Assembly: GCA_003537575.1 (NCBI GenBank)
Contig: DPRS01000069.1
Location: forward strand, 14,022 to 78,021
Source: Oxalobacteraceae bacterium
Lineage (GTDB): Bacteria > Pseudomonadota > Gammaproteobacteria > Burkholderiales > Burkholderiaceae_D
Direction: 5' to 3'
Length of the DNA: 64,000 nucleotides
The translations under genes and the position numbers were made by a program. Below are positions 1 through 9,721 of this stretch, one piece after another (the first letter of the stretch is position 1; each line of letters opens with the position of its first letter). The notes under the pieces are model-generated. The model had not been told where the DNA came from, ran no database searches, and was given only the letters and a program-made list of their open reading frames with translations.

Positions 1-1594
1 CCTGCGATTCTTGAGCAACCTTGGCCAATTGCTCCACTTGCTCGCGCTGACGCAGCATCTCGGCTTTATCCTGTTCAGCCTGCAGCCGCAGCTGCGCCTC
101 GGCAACCGCAGCCTGTTCGGCCTCACGGTTTTGCCGGAGAACTTCCACGGCATGCTGTTCTGCAGCCGCACGTTCCTGTTCCAGGCGCGCCAGTTCCGCG
201 GCCTGCTGCGCCTTTTCCTGCGCCACCAGTGCGGCTGCACGCTGCAGCTCGACATGCTCGGCGGCCAGGCGAGTCGCTTCCTCTTCGGCCGCTGCGCGCA
301 TGGCAGCCTGCATTGTCGCCGCGCGTTCCAGTTCGACCCGCTGGGCGGCCAATTCTTTTGCACGTAATTCTTCGGCAGCCTTGGCCTGGGCGGCGGCGGT
401 GGCCTGTGCCTCCAGCTCCGCACGCTCACGCGCCGCGGCGATGGCATTCTGTTCCGCAACCAGCCTTTCACGCGCCTGGATGTCGGCATGGTTTTCTGCC
501 TCGATACGCTCGATGGCAAGTGCCTGCAATTCGCGCTCGGCCTGGATGCGCGCCTCGGTGGCAAGGCGGATGCGTTCCTCGGCTTCACGGCGCGCCTGAG
601 TTGTTGCGGCACGCACCGCTTCAGTCTGTTCGCGGCGCAAGGCGGCATCGCGCAAATCAAGTTCGGACTGCAAGCGCAGCCGTACCGATTCCAGCGCATG
701 CCGCTCAGCTTCTATGCGGGCATGGGCAGTCGCTTCCTGCTCTCTTTCGACCGCGGCACGAGCGCGCGCCTCTTCCACCGCAAGCATCTCTGCCGGAACA
801 CGATTCAGGGTGGATTCGAGCGCCAGCGCTTCCGCGCGCTGGCGTTCCTTTTCTTGCTGCAAGGCATCGCTGCGCGCGACTGCCAGCATTTCGACAGTCT
901 GGCACGCTTCCTTTTCCTGGCGCTCCCGCTCACGGGCCAGCTCCGTCATGCGGGCTTCGGCGCGGACACGGGCTTCAGCCGCAGCCTGGGCGGCATTGGC
1001 GGCGGCGATCCGCTCGGCGACCTGGCGCCGCGCCTGTTCGGTTTCCTGCTCCAGCCTGCGCGCTGCCGCACCTGCCCTGGCAGCCAGTTCGGCTTCCGCC
1101 GTGGCCTGCTCGGCGGCACGCTTGCGTGCATCCTGTTCGGCGCGGATGCGCTCTTCCGCCTGCAGCCTGGCCTGTTCTTCAGCTTCGGCGCGCGCGCGCA
1201 GCTCGGCAAGCTCCTGGTTGGCGGCGGAAATTTTCGCTTCGCTGGCCAGGCGCGCCTGCCGTTCGGCTTCCAGACGGGCGTGACTGAGCGCAATCGCTTC
1301 TTCGGTGGCCTTGGCGCGCTGATAGGCTTCGGCGCTGGCGGCGGCATCGGCAATCGCCAGATCTTCGGCCAGCGCGCGGGCACGGGCTTCGGCATGGGCG
1401 CGGTTCTCGGCGGCGACCGTGGCTTTGGCTTCGGCTTCGACGCGGGCAATCGCTTCACGAATGGTTTTCAGCGCCATGCCACCCTGCTGGCCAGCGTCCG
1501 CCAGGGTGTCAGCCGGCATTTTCGGCTCCTGACCGTCGTCCGGGTATGCCGTTCCCAAACCTGGGGGCTGGCGCATTGCCTGGTTGTTATCCAT
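1..1594 (-). CDS. Ala/Glu/Arg-rich coiled-coil protein, 3' end beyond the window
   Basis: The minus strand is open from an ATG at 1594 to the left edge: 531 codons without a stop. The start is preceded by GGGAG at good spacing. After about 45 ordinary residues (MDNNQAMRQPPGLG...) the whole visible protein is a low-complexity helix of Ala, Glu, Arg, Gln and Leu with repeated pieces such as RAEAEEQARLQAEERIRAE. That composition predicts one very long coiled coil. There is no signal peptide or membrane segment at the N-terminus, so a cytoplasmic filament or scaffold is plausible. It follows the hybrid kinase gene on the same strand after about 157 bp. TolA-like annotation of such proteins usually rests on composition only; I assign no function. 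Confidence 0.8.
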   Translation of the reverse strand, partial: MDNNQAMRQPPGLGTAYPDDGQEPKMPADTLADAGQQGGMALKTIREAIARVEAEAKATVAAENRAHAEARARALAEDLAIADAAASAEAYQRAKATEEAIALSHARLEAERQARLASEAKISAANQELAELRARAEAEEQARLQAEERIRAEQDARKRAAEQATAEAELAARAGAAARRLEQETEQARRQVAERIAAANAAQAAAEARVRAEARMTELARERERQEKEACQTVEMLAVARSDALQQEKERQRAEALALESTLNRVPAEMLAVEEARARAAVEREQEATAHARIEAERHALESVRLRLQSELDLRDAALRREQTEAVRAATTQARREAEERIRLATEARIQAERELQALAIERIEAENHADIQARERLVAEQNAIAAARERAELEAQATAAAQAKAAEELRAKELAAQRVELERAATMQAAMRAAAEEEATRLAAEHVELQRAAALVAQEKAQQAAELARLEQERAAAEQHAVEVLRQNREAEQAAVAEAQLRLQAEQDKAEMLRQREQVEQLAKVAQESQ

Positions 1595-1751
1595 CGATAC
1601 TCCCGCTGGTGGAAAGTGCCCGGCAAAGAATCTCTTCGAAAAAATGCCGGAATTTCATATAGTTCATTAATAATTGATTATGAGCAATTCAACAGAGAAA
1701 TAAAAGGAAAAATCCAATCCGGTTCGGCATTTTCGGCACTTCACGGCCTTT

Positions 1752-4700
1752 TCAGTCGGCAGCTGTCTCCGCCAGCTCCATCAGGACCGTGCGCAGGCGA
1801 TCGACCCGGATCGGCTTCGTGAGGAAATAGTTCATGCCCGCATCCAGGCAAGTCTGGATATCGGAAACCGCGCCGGCGGCGCTCAGCGCGACGATCGGCA
1901 CGGCAGAATGCGGCGCATCCATGGCGCGTATCAGCCTGGTGGCTTCGAGGCCGTCCATTTCCGGCATGTGCATGTCCATCAGGATCACGTCGTAGACTTG
2001 CGCGGCGGCCGCAGCCACTGCCGCCCTGCCATCGGCCACCACATGGACACGGTGGCCGGCCTTTTGCAAAAGCGAAAGCGCGACCTTCTGGTTGATCTCA
2101 TTGTCTTCTGCGACCAGGATAGTCAGGCCGCCGGCCGGCGTCGCCAGCGCTTGCCGCGGCGCCGTCTTTTCCAGCGGCGCCTGGGATGGCGGCAGGGTCA
2201 GCTCGAACCAGAAATCGCTGCCAACGCCTTCGGTGCTGTCGACGCCGATTCGCCCCCCCTGCATTTCCACGATTTTCCTGCAGATGGACAGACCGAGCCC
2301 GGTGCCGCCGAAACGGCGTGTGATGGAATTGTCGGCTTGAGTAAAGGACTGGAACAGGCGGTCCTGCGCCGCCGGCGAGATGCCGATGCCGGTGTCGCTG
2401 ACGGTAAACCGCAGGCGCCCGGCCGGCTCGGACAACTGCCGGATCCGCAGGGTGATGCTGCCCTGCTCGGTGAATTTCAGGGCATTGCCGACCAGGTTCA
2501 GCAGCACCTGACGTAGCCTGCCGACGTCGCCCAGCGTGAAACGCGGCAGGCTGTCAGGGTAATCAAGCCGCAAGGCGATGCCTTTTTCGCGGCCACGCGC
2601 CGACATCAGGTTCATCACGCTTTCAACGGTTTTGATCAGGTCGAAGCTGATGGATTCGAATTCCAGTCCGCCGGCTTCGAGCCTGGAGAAATCAAGAATG
2701 TCGTTAAGAATGGCCAGCAGGGCTTCGGCGGAATATTGCGCCGTCTCGAGGTATTCCTTCTGGCTCGGATTGGTCGCCTCCATGTTCGCCAGCTGCATCA
2801 TGCCCAGCATGCCATTCATCGGCGTGCGGATTTCATGGCTCATGACCGCCAAAAATTCCGACTTGGCGCGATTGGCGGATTCTGCGGCTTCCTTGGCGAT
2901 CGACAGGTCGCGGGTGCGCTCGGCGATTTTTCGCTCCAGATCCTGGTACAGCGTCGCATTCTCCAGCGAAATGGCAATTTGCGTCGATAGAATCTGCAGC
3001 AATCCGATGCGCTCGGGGGTAAAAACATCCGTCGCCAGATTGTTTTCGAGATACAGGATGCCGACCAGCGAAGCCTGTTTTTGCAGGGGAATGCACAGCA
3101 GCGACTTGGGCCGGTTCTGCGCGATGTAGGGATCGCCATTGAAGCGCATGTCATTGCCGGCATCGTCCAGAACGAGCCGGTCGCCGGTGCGCTTGACGTA
3201 GTTGATGACGCTCAGGCTGAGAGGAACCTGTTCATCGAGTGGAATGGCCTGGCGGACCTCGATTCGATCGGCTTCGATGCTTGCCTGCAGCCGCAAGACG
3301 CCATCCGCGAGCAGCAGCAGCGCACCCCTTTCGGCGCCGGCGTTTTCGATCAGCAGCCGCATCAGTTTTTCCATCAGCTTGTCGAGATGAATTTCGCCCG
3401 ACAGGGTATTGGACGCCTTGATCACCGTTTCGATATCCAGTCGCTGCTCGACTGGCGTCAGGGTCAGCGCGGCTTGCGCGACTCCTGCTCCTGCCATGCC
3501 GGCGAGCAGTTCCGGATAAGTTTTCTCGAGCTGCGCCAGCTTGGCAAGCGCGCCCCATTGGCGGTACCGGGCATGCGCCTCCCCCATATACATGCGCGCA
3601 TACATCAGCCTGTCCATGGCCAGGTGAAACCGGGCGGCGAGTTCATTCGCAAGCGCCTCTTCGTTCAGGTAGCCGTGTTCGCGCGCACCGGTAATGGCCA
3701 GGTCATACCATTCCGCCGCTTCACGGCTTTTTCCCTGCACTCGCTTGAACTCGGCCTGCACCAATTGCCATTTATGCAGATAGTTCATCGGAGCGTGCCG
3801 CGCCCACGACTTCAGTTTTTTCTGCAGCTGGACAATCTGCCGGCGTGCGGATGATTGCTCGCCGCTATCCATTCCCGTATAACAAGCCAGCAGGCACAAG
3901 GCATGGTAAAAATGCCAAACGGGGATCGACGGCATGCAGGCGGCCGAAGCGAGGTATGGCTCGCCGCGCCGCGTGTGTTCCAATGCCAGCGGAAACTGTT
4001 CAAAGGCATAGGCGCGCATCGCCTCGAACAAATGGTGGTGCAGCAGCGTCAGCCGGGTAGTGCTGGGCGTCTCGTCTGCTTCGCTTGTCCGGCCAGCGCC
4101 GGCATCGCGCAATGCCGACACATAGCGAAGAAAAATGGCCACCGCGTCAGATGAGGTCTTCTGCCTTGATTGAACCGCCTTTTCCAGGCCGTCCTGCAGC
4201 TTTTCAGCGAGCTCTTCCAGGGGAAGCCCGCCCAGCAACTCCGCCCGCAATGCCGATACCAGGCTGTAGCATGCATACTCGAATTCACCGATTTCCAGCC
4301 CAGCCTGATAATTTTCATACAGGGGCGTGGGAGACTCGAGCAAATGCCGGGCCCAATGGAAGATCGCGCCATGAGCAAGGAAAGTGACGCGCACGCCATG
4401 GTTATCCGTCTGCTGCCCGGGCTGGTTTCTCAAGTTTGATTCCTGCATCAGCTTGCCAAGCCGGGCAGCCAAAGGGATAGCTCGCCCACCCAGGATCGTC
4501 ACCATTGCATACCCTCCCAGGGCCCATGGCAAACCTGGGGAAAAACGGCCTCTTTTCAGCGCCCGCTCAATCTGTTCGAAAGTCAGAATGGGAAACAGCG
4601 CCGGATTGGCAACATAGGAAGCCGATACCGCCCGGCTCAGAATTTTCTGCTTCAGCAGCTCAATAGCTTCTTCCTCGGCAGGGAAATCCAGCAGGCGCTG

Positions 4701-7076
4701 GTCGTCGAATCGTCTCAGGAGCCGCCTGCAGCGCCACAAGCGCCAGGTAAGCGCTTGCCTGCTCGCCTTGGCGGGAAGCTTGATCTTCAACATGAGCAAA
4801 GCCTGCAGCGCCAGCGCCAGACCCTCGGGGTGCCTGTCCTGGTACAGGTAAGCGTGGATCAGGATGTCGTACACCCTGGCTTTCTGCAGATCGTCGGACG
4901 CGTATGCCAGCATTCCCCTGCCGATATGCTCGACTTCCAGGAAGCGATGGCTCATGAAGCCGCTTTCCAGCTGTTCCAGTTGCAGCGCAAAATACAGCGG
5001 CGCACCGCTTTCGCCGATCCCTTCCAACAACGCCAGCCCGCTCGATGCCAGCGCCCATGCGGTTTCATGCGCCATTGCAGCCTGGGCCTTGCGGGCAGCC
5101 AGCAGGTTCAGGCTGGCCAGTTCGATTTTATCGTGCTTGTCGATGATGAGATCGCTGCCCGCATTCAAATGGTGGGCAATGTCGAAGAGATGTTCGCCGC
5201 GATACTCTTCTGAAATGGCAGCATTCAGCAAACGGCCGATCCGCAAGTGCATGGCTTTGCCGGCTTCGGCAGGAATGTCCGCGTACGCCGCTTGCTGCAC
5301 GCGATCATGCCGGAAACGGTAGGTATGGGAATCGCTGTCGTTGTCTGCAAAAACCTTCTCCGGCGCCATGATCAGGCCGGATTGCAGGGCCGGTTGCAAC
5401 AGCAATCCGGTTTCCTCGGCATTGTTTTCCGCCAGCTCCGCCAGCATCCGATAATCGAAGCGGCTGCCGATGCAGGCCGCCAGCTGCAGCAATTGCCGCG
5501 TTTGTGCTGGCAAGCGACCAAGCTCCCGGGTCAGGAGGTCGACGACATTATCGGTAATTTGCAGCGATTCGATTTCCGCCAGTTTCCAGTGCCACTGGCC
5601 GCCGCGAAAGCTCAGCAACTTCTCGCGATGCAGGTTCTTGATGAATTCCCCGACAAAAAACGGATTACCCATGGTCTTGCGGTGCACCAGTCGGGCCAGC
5701 GATCCGGCGGCAGTCGGCGCAACCTTCACCATGTCCGCAACCAGCGCGCACACAGTGGACTCGTCAAACGGCTTGAGCTCGATCTCGACGACTGCGACCT
5801 TGTTACGGATCGCCTGGAGCACGATGGGCAAGGGGCTGCCGGCACTCACTTCATTGTCACGGTAGGCGCCGATCACCAGCAAGGACGATTTGTCGAGACC
5901 CGACATGGGCAATTCGATCAACTCGAGCGACGCCTCGTCGGCCCACTGCAGATCATCGAGGAAGAGCAGAAGCGGATGCTCCTGCCGGGCGAACACGCCG
6001 ATGAAATTCTGCACGACGTAACGAAAACGGTTCGACGCTTCGATTGCGCCCAGCGGCGGCACGGGCGGCTGACTGCCGATGACGTATTCCAGGTCTGGAA
6101 TGGTATTGATGATCAGCTGGCCGTTAGCGCCCAGGGCGGTCAGAAGCCTGGTTCGCCATTCCTGCACCCGGCTTTCGCTTTCCGTCAGTATTTGCCGCAC
6201 CAATCCCCGGAACGCCTGGGCAATGGCATAGTAGGGAATGTTGCGCTTGAACTGGTCGAACTTGCCGGCAATGAAATAGCCGCGCAAGGCGGCAACTGGC
6301 TTGTGCAGTTCCTGGATCAGTAAAGATTTGCCGATGCCGGCATAGCCGGTCACCAGGATCAGCTCCACCGCGCCGGCGGCGCTGCGCTCCAGCGCCTGCT
6401 TCAATTGCGCCAGCTCGAACTCCCGCCCGTACAGCTTGTGCGGTATCTGCAAGCGGTCATGCACATCAGCCTTGCCCAGCGTGAAATCCGGCACTGTGCC
6501 GCTTGCCTCCAGCGCGGCAAGGCATGCCTGCAAGTCTGCCCGCAAGCCTTCCAGGCTCTGGTAACGGTCTTCCGCATTCTTCGCCAGCAGCTTCATGGCG
6601 ATATCGCTTACCGCCGGCGGCACTTCGCGGTTGAGACGGGCCGGCGGCGTGGCCTGGCGCGCGATATGGCCATGGATGATTTCCATCGCAGCGCCGCCGG
6701 CAAAGGGCAACTGGCCCGTCAGCAGCTGGTAAAACACGACCCCCATCGAATAAAAGTCGCTGCGGGAATCGACGTTGCGATTCATGCGCCCGGTCTGCTC
6801 GGGAGAGATGTAAGCCAGCGGCAGTATCGAGTCGTTGCGCAACTCGACGCTGCCGTCTTCATGAATATGTATATTGCCGGGACAAAGCGACTGATGCATG
6901 GGCACGCGCGCATGCCAGTGTCCGAGACTTTCGGCAATGGCCAGGCAAGCCGATAACGCGCCGGCCAGGTCAAAAACCTCGCCAGCCTCCAGACGGACGC
7001 CGACGCCTGCGTTTTTCGCCGGCCGGCGAAAGAACCATGTCTCTTTTGCGCCTATTTTCAGCAACTCGCTCCCCAA
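1752..7076 (-). CDS. Hybrid ATPase / GAF / sensor histidine kinase / receiver protein with a degenerate Ser/Thr-kinase-like N-terminus
   Basis: A 1774-residue signalling protein. Visible order: kinase C-lobe remnant (about 60-185, with YISPEQTGRMNR and DFYSMGVVFYQLLTG); AAA+ ATPase with P-loop GYAGIGKS (244-251); a long helical-repeat region; GAF (about 1215-1365); HisKA with SHEIRTPMNG (about 1410); HATPase with DTGIGIS and GGTGLGLS; a C-terminal receiver with DVILMDMHMPEMDG (about 1690). Family members normally begin with a full Ser/Thr kinase. Here the N-lobe is absent, the catalytic loop reads HQSLCPGNI without Asp, and no DFG is seen, so that part should be a pseudokinase. No ATG exists near the 5' end: start is TTG at 7076, or TTG at 7064 behind GGGGAG. 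It has no own Hpt domain; the Hpt gene at 11460 could serve it (inference). Confidence 0.92.
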   Translation of the reverse strand: MGSELLKIGAKETWFFRRPAKNAGVGVRLEAGEVFDLAGALSACLAIAESLGHWHARVPMHQSLCPGNIHIHEDGSVELRNDSILPLAYISPEQTGRMNRNVDSRSDFYSMGVVFYQLLTGQLPFAGGAAMEIIHGHIARQATPPARLNREVPPAVSDIAMKLLAKNAEDRYQSLEGLRADLQACLAALEASGTVPDFTLGKADVHDRLQIPHKLYGREFELAQLKQALERSAAGAVELILVTGYAGIGKSLLIQELHKPVAALRGYFIAGKFDQFKRNIPYYAIAQAFRGLVRQILTESESRVQEWRTRLLTALGANGQLIINTIPDLEYVIGSQPPVPPLGAIEASNRFRYVVQNFIGVFARQEHPLLLFLDDLQWADEASLELIELPMSGLDKSSLLVIGAYRDNEVSAGSPLPIVLQAIRNKVAVVEIELKPFDESTVCALVADMVKVAPTAAGSLARLVHRKTMGNPFFVGEFIKNLHREKLLSFRGGQWHWKLAEIESLQITDNVVDLLTRELGRLPAQTRQLLQLAACIGSRFDYRMLAELAENNAEETGLLLQPALQSGLIMAPEKVFADNDSDSHTYRFRHDRVQQAAYADIPAEAGKAMHLRIGRLLNAAISEEYRGEHLFDIAHHLNAGSDLIIDKHDKIELASLNLLAARKAQAAMAHETAWALASSGLALLEGIGESGAPLYFALQLEQLESGFMSHRFLEVEHIGRGMLAYASDDLQKARVYDILIHAYLYQDRHPEGLALALQALLMLKIKLPAKASRQALTWRLWRCRRLLRRFDDQRLLDFPAEEEAIELLKQKILSRAVSASYVANPALFPILTFEQIERALKRGRFSPGLPWALGGYAMVTILGGRAIPLAARLGKLMQESNLRNQPGQQTDNHGVRVTFLAHGAIFHWARHLLESPTPLYENYQAGLEIGEFEYACYSLVSALRAELLGGLPLEELAEKLQDGLEKAVQSRQKTSSDAVAIFLRYVSALRDAGAGRTSEADETPSTTRLTLLHHHLFEAMRAYAFEQFPLALEHTRRGEPYLASAACMPSIPVWHFYHALCLLACYTGMDSGEQSSARRQIVQLQKKLKSWARHAPMNYLHKWQLVQAEFKRVQGKSREAAEWYDLAITGAREHGYLNEEALANELAARFHLAMDRLMYARMYMGEAHARYRQWGALAKLAQLEKTYPELLAGMAGAGVAQAALTLTPVEQRLDIETVIKASNTLSGEIHLDKLMEKLMRLLIENAGAERGALLLLADGVLRLQASIEADRIEVRQAIPLDEQVPLSLSVINYVKRTGDRLVLDDAGNDMRFNGDPYIAQNRPKSLLCIPLQKQASLVGILYLENNLATDVFTPERIGLLQILSTQIAISLENATLYQDLERKIAERTRDLSIAKEAAESANRAKSEFLAVMSHEIRTPMNGMLGMMQLANMEATNPSQKEYLETAQYSAEALLAILNDILDFSRLEAGGLEFESISFDLIKTVESVMNLMSARGREKGIALRLDYPDSLPRFTLGDVGRLRQVLLNLVGNALKFTEQGSITLRIRQLSEPAGRLRFTVSDTGIGISPAAQDRLFQSFTQADNSITRRFGGTGLGLSICRKIVEMQGGRIGVDSTEGVGSDFWFELTLPPSQAPLEKTAPRQALATPAGGLTILVAEDNEINQKVALSLLQKAGHRVHVVADGRAAVAAAAAQVYDVILMDMHMPEMDGLEATRLIRAMDAPHSAVPIVALSAAGAVSDIQTCLDAGMNYFLTKPIRVDRLRTVLMELAETAAD

Positions 7077-7191
7077 ATTCTTGTTATTTATTCCATGCCT
7101 TTGCTATCTTATGGGCGAAAGTCGCGCGAGACAATACCCGAACCGGCGAGCGGCAATTGAAATGCGCGGACAAACCAGACCCTATGCGAGC

Positions 7192-8274
7192 ATGAAAACC
7201 ACACAACTGGCCACCGAATCCATCCCGCCAGGCGAGGCCAGGCGCATCCGCGACCTGGCGGCGCGCCTGCAGGCGAAAATCGTCCGGGAGAACCCCTCCA
7301 GCATCATGCGGCGCGACGCTCATCCCAAGATGCATGGCGTGGTCAAGGCCGAATTCACGATCGAGCCGGACTTGCCGCCGGAGCTGCGGATCGGCGTATT
7401 CGCCCAGCCCCGTACGTACCAAGCCTGGATCCGCTTTTCCAACCAGAGCCCGAGCCGCGGCCCTGACAGCGAGCGCGACATCCGCGGCATGGCCATCAAG
7501 CTCATGGGCGTGCCGGGCGAAAAGCTGCTGGAAAGGCAAAAGCATGAGCAGACCCAGGATTTCATTCTGATCAGCACGAAGGTGTTCGTCACCCGCGACG
7601 TGGCGCAATTCGACGACATGATCAAGGCCATGACCGGCAGCCTGTGGTCGAAGATCGGTTTTTTCGGCTTGCACTGGCGGGTGATCCTCAACCTGGTGAA
7701 ATCGCTGCGCAAATTCGCCAACCCGCTGCAGACCCCTTATTTCAGCACCACGCCGTATCTCTTCGGCGCCACTGCCGTCAAATATGCGGCCATTCCCCAG
7801 GTCCGGCATCCGGACAAGCTGCCGTCCGCGCCTGGCGACGACTATCTGCGCGAAGCCATGATCGCGCAACTGCGGCGGGAAGACGCCCTGTTCGACTTCG
7901 CCGTGCAATTGCAGACTGATGCCAGGGCGATGCCGATCGAAGACCCGGGGCGCGCCTGGGACGAATCGGCTTCACCCTGGCGCAAGCTTGCGACCATTCG
8001 CATCCCGCGTCAGGAATTCGACAGCGAAGCGCAGCGCGTATTCGGCGAGAATCTCTCCTTCACGCCATGGCACTGCCTGCCGGCGCATCGTCCGCTGGGC
8101 GGCATCAACCGCGCGCGCCGGGTCGTCTACGATCTGATTTCGGCATTCCGGCACGAATGGAACCAGGCGCCGCGCCGCGAACCGGCCAGCTGGGACATTG
8201 ACGCCCCTCAGGTCGGATCCACCGAACCCTCGGCGATCATGCGCAGCGCCGTCATGCCCGGCACGAAGAAGTAA
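7192..8274 (+). CDS. Catalase-like haem protein (cytoplasmic, short form)
   Basis: 360 residues from ATG 7192; in-frame ATGs at 7162 and 7111 are alternatives and no start has a strong Shine-Dalgarno. The protein belongs to the shortened catalase-related superfamily that also holds allene-oxide-synthase-like proteins: HPKMHG (probable distal His), RFSNQSPSRGPDSERDIRGMA and GVPGEKLL, then PAHRPLGGINRARRVVYD near the C-terminus. It lacks a signal peptide. True catalases are about 480 residues or more; this form may act as a peroxidase or on lipid hydroperoxides, which the sequence cannot decide. It is divergent from the hybrid kinase (115 bp apart), and its last 67 nt overlap the 3' end of the Dyp peroxidase gene on the other strand. 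Confidence 0.85.
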   Translation: MKTTQLATESIPPGEARRIRDLAARLQAKIVRENPSSIMRRDAHPKMHGVVKAEFTIEPDLPPELRIGVFAQPRTYQAWIRFSNQSPSRGPDSERDIRGMAIKLMGVPGEKLLERQKHEQTQDFILISTKVFVTRDVAQFDDMIKAMTGSLWSKIGFFGLHWRVILNLVKSLRKFANPLQTPYFSTTPYLFGATAVKYAAIPQVRHPDKLPSAPGDDYLREAMIAQLRREDALFDFAVQLQTDARAMPIEDPGRAWDESASPWRKLATIRIPRQEFDSEAQRVFGENLSFTPWHCLPAHRPLGGINRARRVVYDLISAFRHEWNQAPRREPASWDIDAPQVGSTEPSAIMRSAVMPGTKK

Positions 8275-9713
8275 TCGCCACCGCGGGTTTCCACCAGCCG
8301 CGGAATATTCCGCAGGAAGTACGGCGCATCCTCGCTGTCGGGCGGCACCGGCAGCACGGCGCGGCTCGGGTACTCGGCGTCGTGGTTGCCAAGGATGATT
8401 TCCTTGTCATTACCGGCGCGGAAGTCATTGCCGTAATTGACCCATTGCTGCTGGACGAATTCGAACTGGCGGTTAATGTCTGCCTGCATCATCAGGATGA
8501 CGATGCCGTGGTTGCCGTCGTCGCGAGTCGGATCCTTCACTTCGCCGTAGGGCAAGCCGCGGCGCAGAATACGGCGCCGGTTGGCCAGCGCGCCCGGAGT
8601 ATCGAATGCGCCGGGAGTGGTCTGCAGGGATGCGCGCGGATTGATGCGGCGGATGTGCGCGCTGAACGGGCACCTGGCGCCGTCAGCGTCATGGTCGAAG
8701 GTGAATGCGCTCAGCATCCGGTCCCGTTCCGCCCGCGATACCTGCGCAAAGCGCCGGTCCCACTCCCGCTTCGCAGCCGTGTCAGGCGCGTCGGTCAGCG
8801 GCGCGCCATTATCGCGCCAGCGGCCGACGAATTTGGCGGCCAGCTGTTCCCTGCCGCCCGGATAAGCGCTGCCTTCCCGGTCGAGAAAACGGTTGAAGCT
8901 GCCGACGTTCTCATGCAGCTTGCGGTACACCATGTAGGTGCCATTGCGCGCCAGCGACATCGGCGCCGGTGCACGCGGATACTCCTTGGCTTCGTCGATA
9001 TGGCCGAGGATGAATTCGCCGGTCGCCAGCGGCTCCCAGCCCTTGTCGGTTTGCTTGCCACGCCCCTCGACGCGGTGCGGCGATCTGGGCAAGCCCTCGA
9101 ACACCGGATCGCCGATGCCATCCGTGTAGCCGAAGTGTTCCTTGCTGCTCGGCTTGCCGTCTTCCACCAGCGCATGCGCATCCTGGTAAGGCAGGTCAGC
9201 GGCGCCATTGTCGCCGCGATGCCCTCGCAGCAGCGTCACCCCGCCTTCGCTTTGCGCTATCAGGCCGAGCAGCCACTGATAGCGCTGCTCGAGATACTCC
9301 GGTTGCTGGCCATTCATTGAGATGAAGACATGCACCTGTTCGCCGTGCCAGACCGGATCCCAGTGCTCCGGCGCGCTGGTTCCATTGTCGCCAAGGATAT
9401 CCTTGCGCATCTTCATGCCCATCATGAACTCCGATGGAAACCCGCGCAGGGAAGCCTCCGGCAATTCGAGCGCACGCAGCCCGGCATACGTAAAGGCGAT
9501 ATTGGTCGTCGCCAAAGGCTTGGCGATCTGGCCGGGGCCATCGCCCCAGGTCACCGCCGTGGTCACCTGCCTGGCGACGGCGCCAACGAAGGCGCGCCCC
9601 CGTTCACCATGATGAATCCGCAACAACAGATAGCGCGCGCACGGAAAACTGAAGCGTCCGTACGCCTTGATCACATTGCCCTGTATATCGAACAGATCGA
9701 GCACTTTGGTCAT
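8208..9713 (-). CDS. Dyp-type haem peroxidase
   Basis: 501 residues, start ATG 9713, only 8 bp after the stop of the gene before it. The diagnostic GxxDG motif is present as FGYTDGIGD (catalytic Asp). The proximal haem His is probably in CPFSAHIRRINPR, and the distal Arg region NRRRILRRGLPYGE is intact. The enzyme should reduce peroxides while oxidising bulky organic substrates. There is no Tat signal, so it is likely cytoplasmic. It is the last gene of a three-gene operon with two small paralogues, and its 3' end overlaps the convergent catalase-like gene. Length and insertions suggest one of the larger bacterial Dyp classes rather than EfeB. Confidence 0.92.
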   Translation of the reverse strand: MTKVLDLFDIQGNVIKAYGRFSFPCARYLLLRIHHGERGRAFVGAVARQVTTAVTWGDGPGQIAKPLATTNIAFTYAGLRALELPEASLRGFPSEFMMGMKMRKDILGDNGTSAPEHWDPVWHGEQVHVFISMNGQQPEYLEQRYQWLLGLIAQSEGGVTLLRGHRGDNGAADLPYQDAHALVEDGKPSSKEHFGYTDGIGDPVFEGLPRSPHRVEGRGKQTDKGWEPLATGEFILGHIDEAKEYPRAPAPMSLARNGTYMVYRKLHENVGSFNRFLDREGSAYPGGREQLAAKFVGRWRDNGAPLTDAPDTAAKREWDRRFAQVSRAERDRMLSAFTFDHDADGARCPFSAHIRRINPRASLQTTPGAFDTPGALANRRRILRRGLPYGEVKDPTRDDGNHGIVILMMQADINRQFEFVQQQWVNYGNDFRAGNDKEIILGNHDAEYPSRAVLPVPPDSEDAPYFLRNIPRLVETRGGDYFFVPGMTALRMIAEGSVDPT

Positions 9714-9721
9714 TCCCCCTC

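Noticed and set aside
488..1822. Long plus-strand open frame of 444 codons
   Set aside because: It is antisense to the coiled-coil gene; long shadow frames arise because the A/E/R-rich, GC-rich coding strand has few stops in its complement. No ribosome site or family features.
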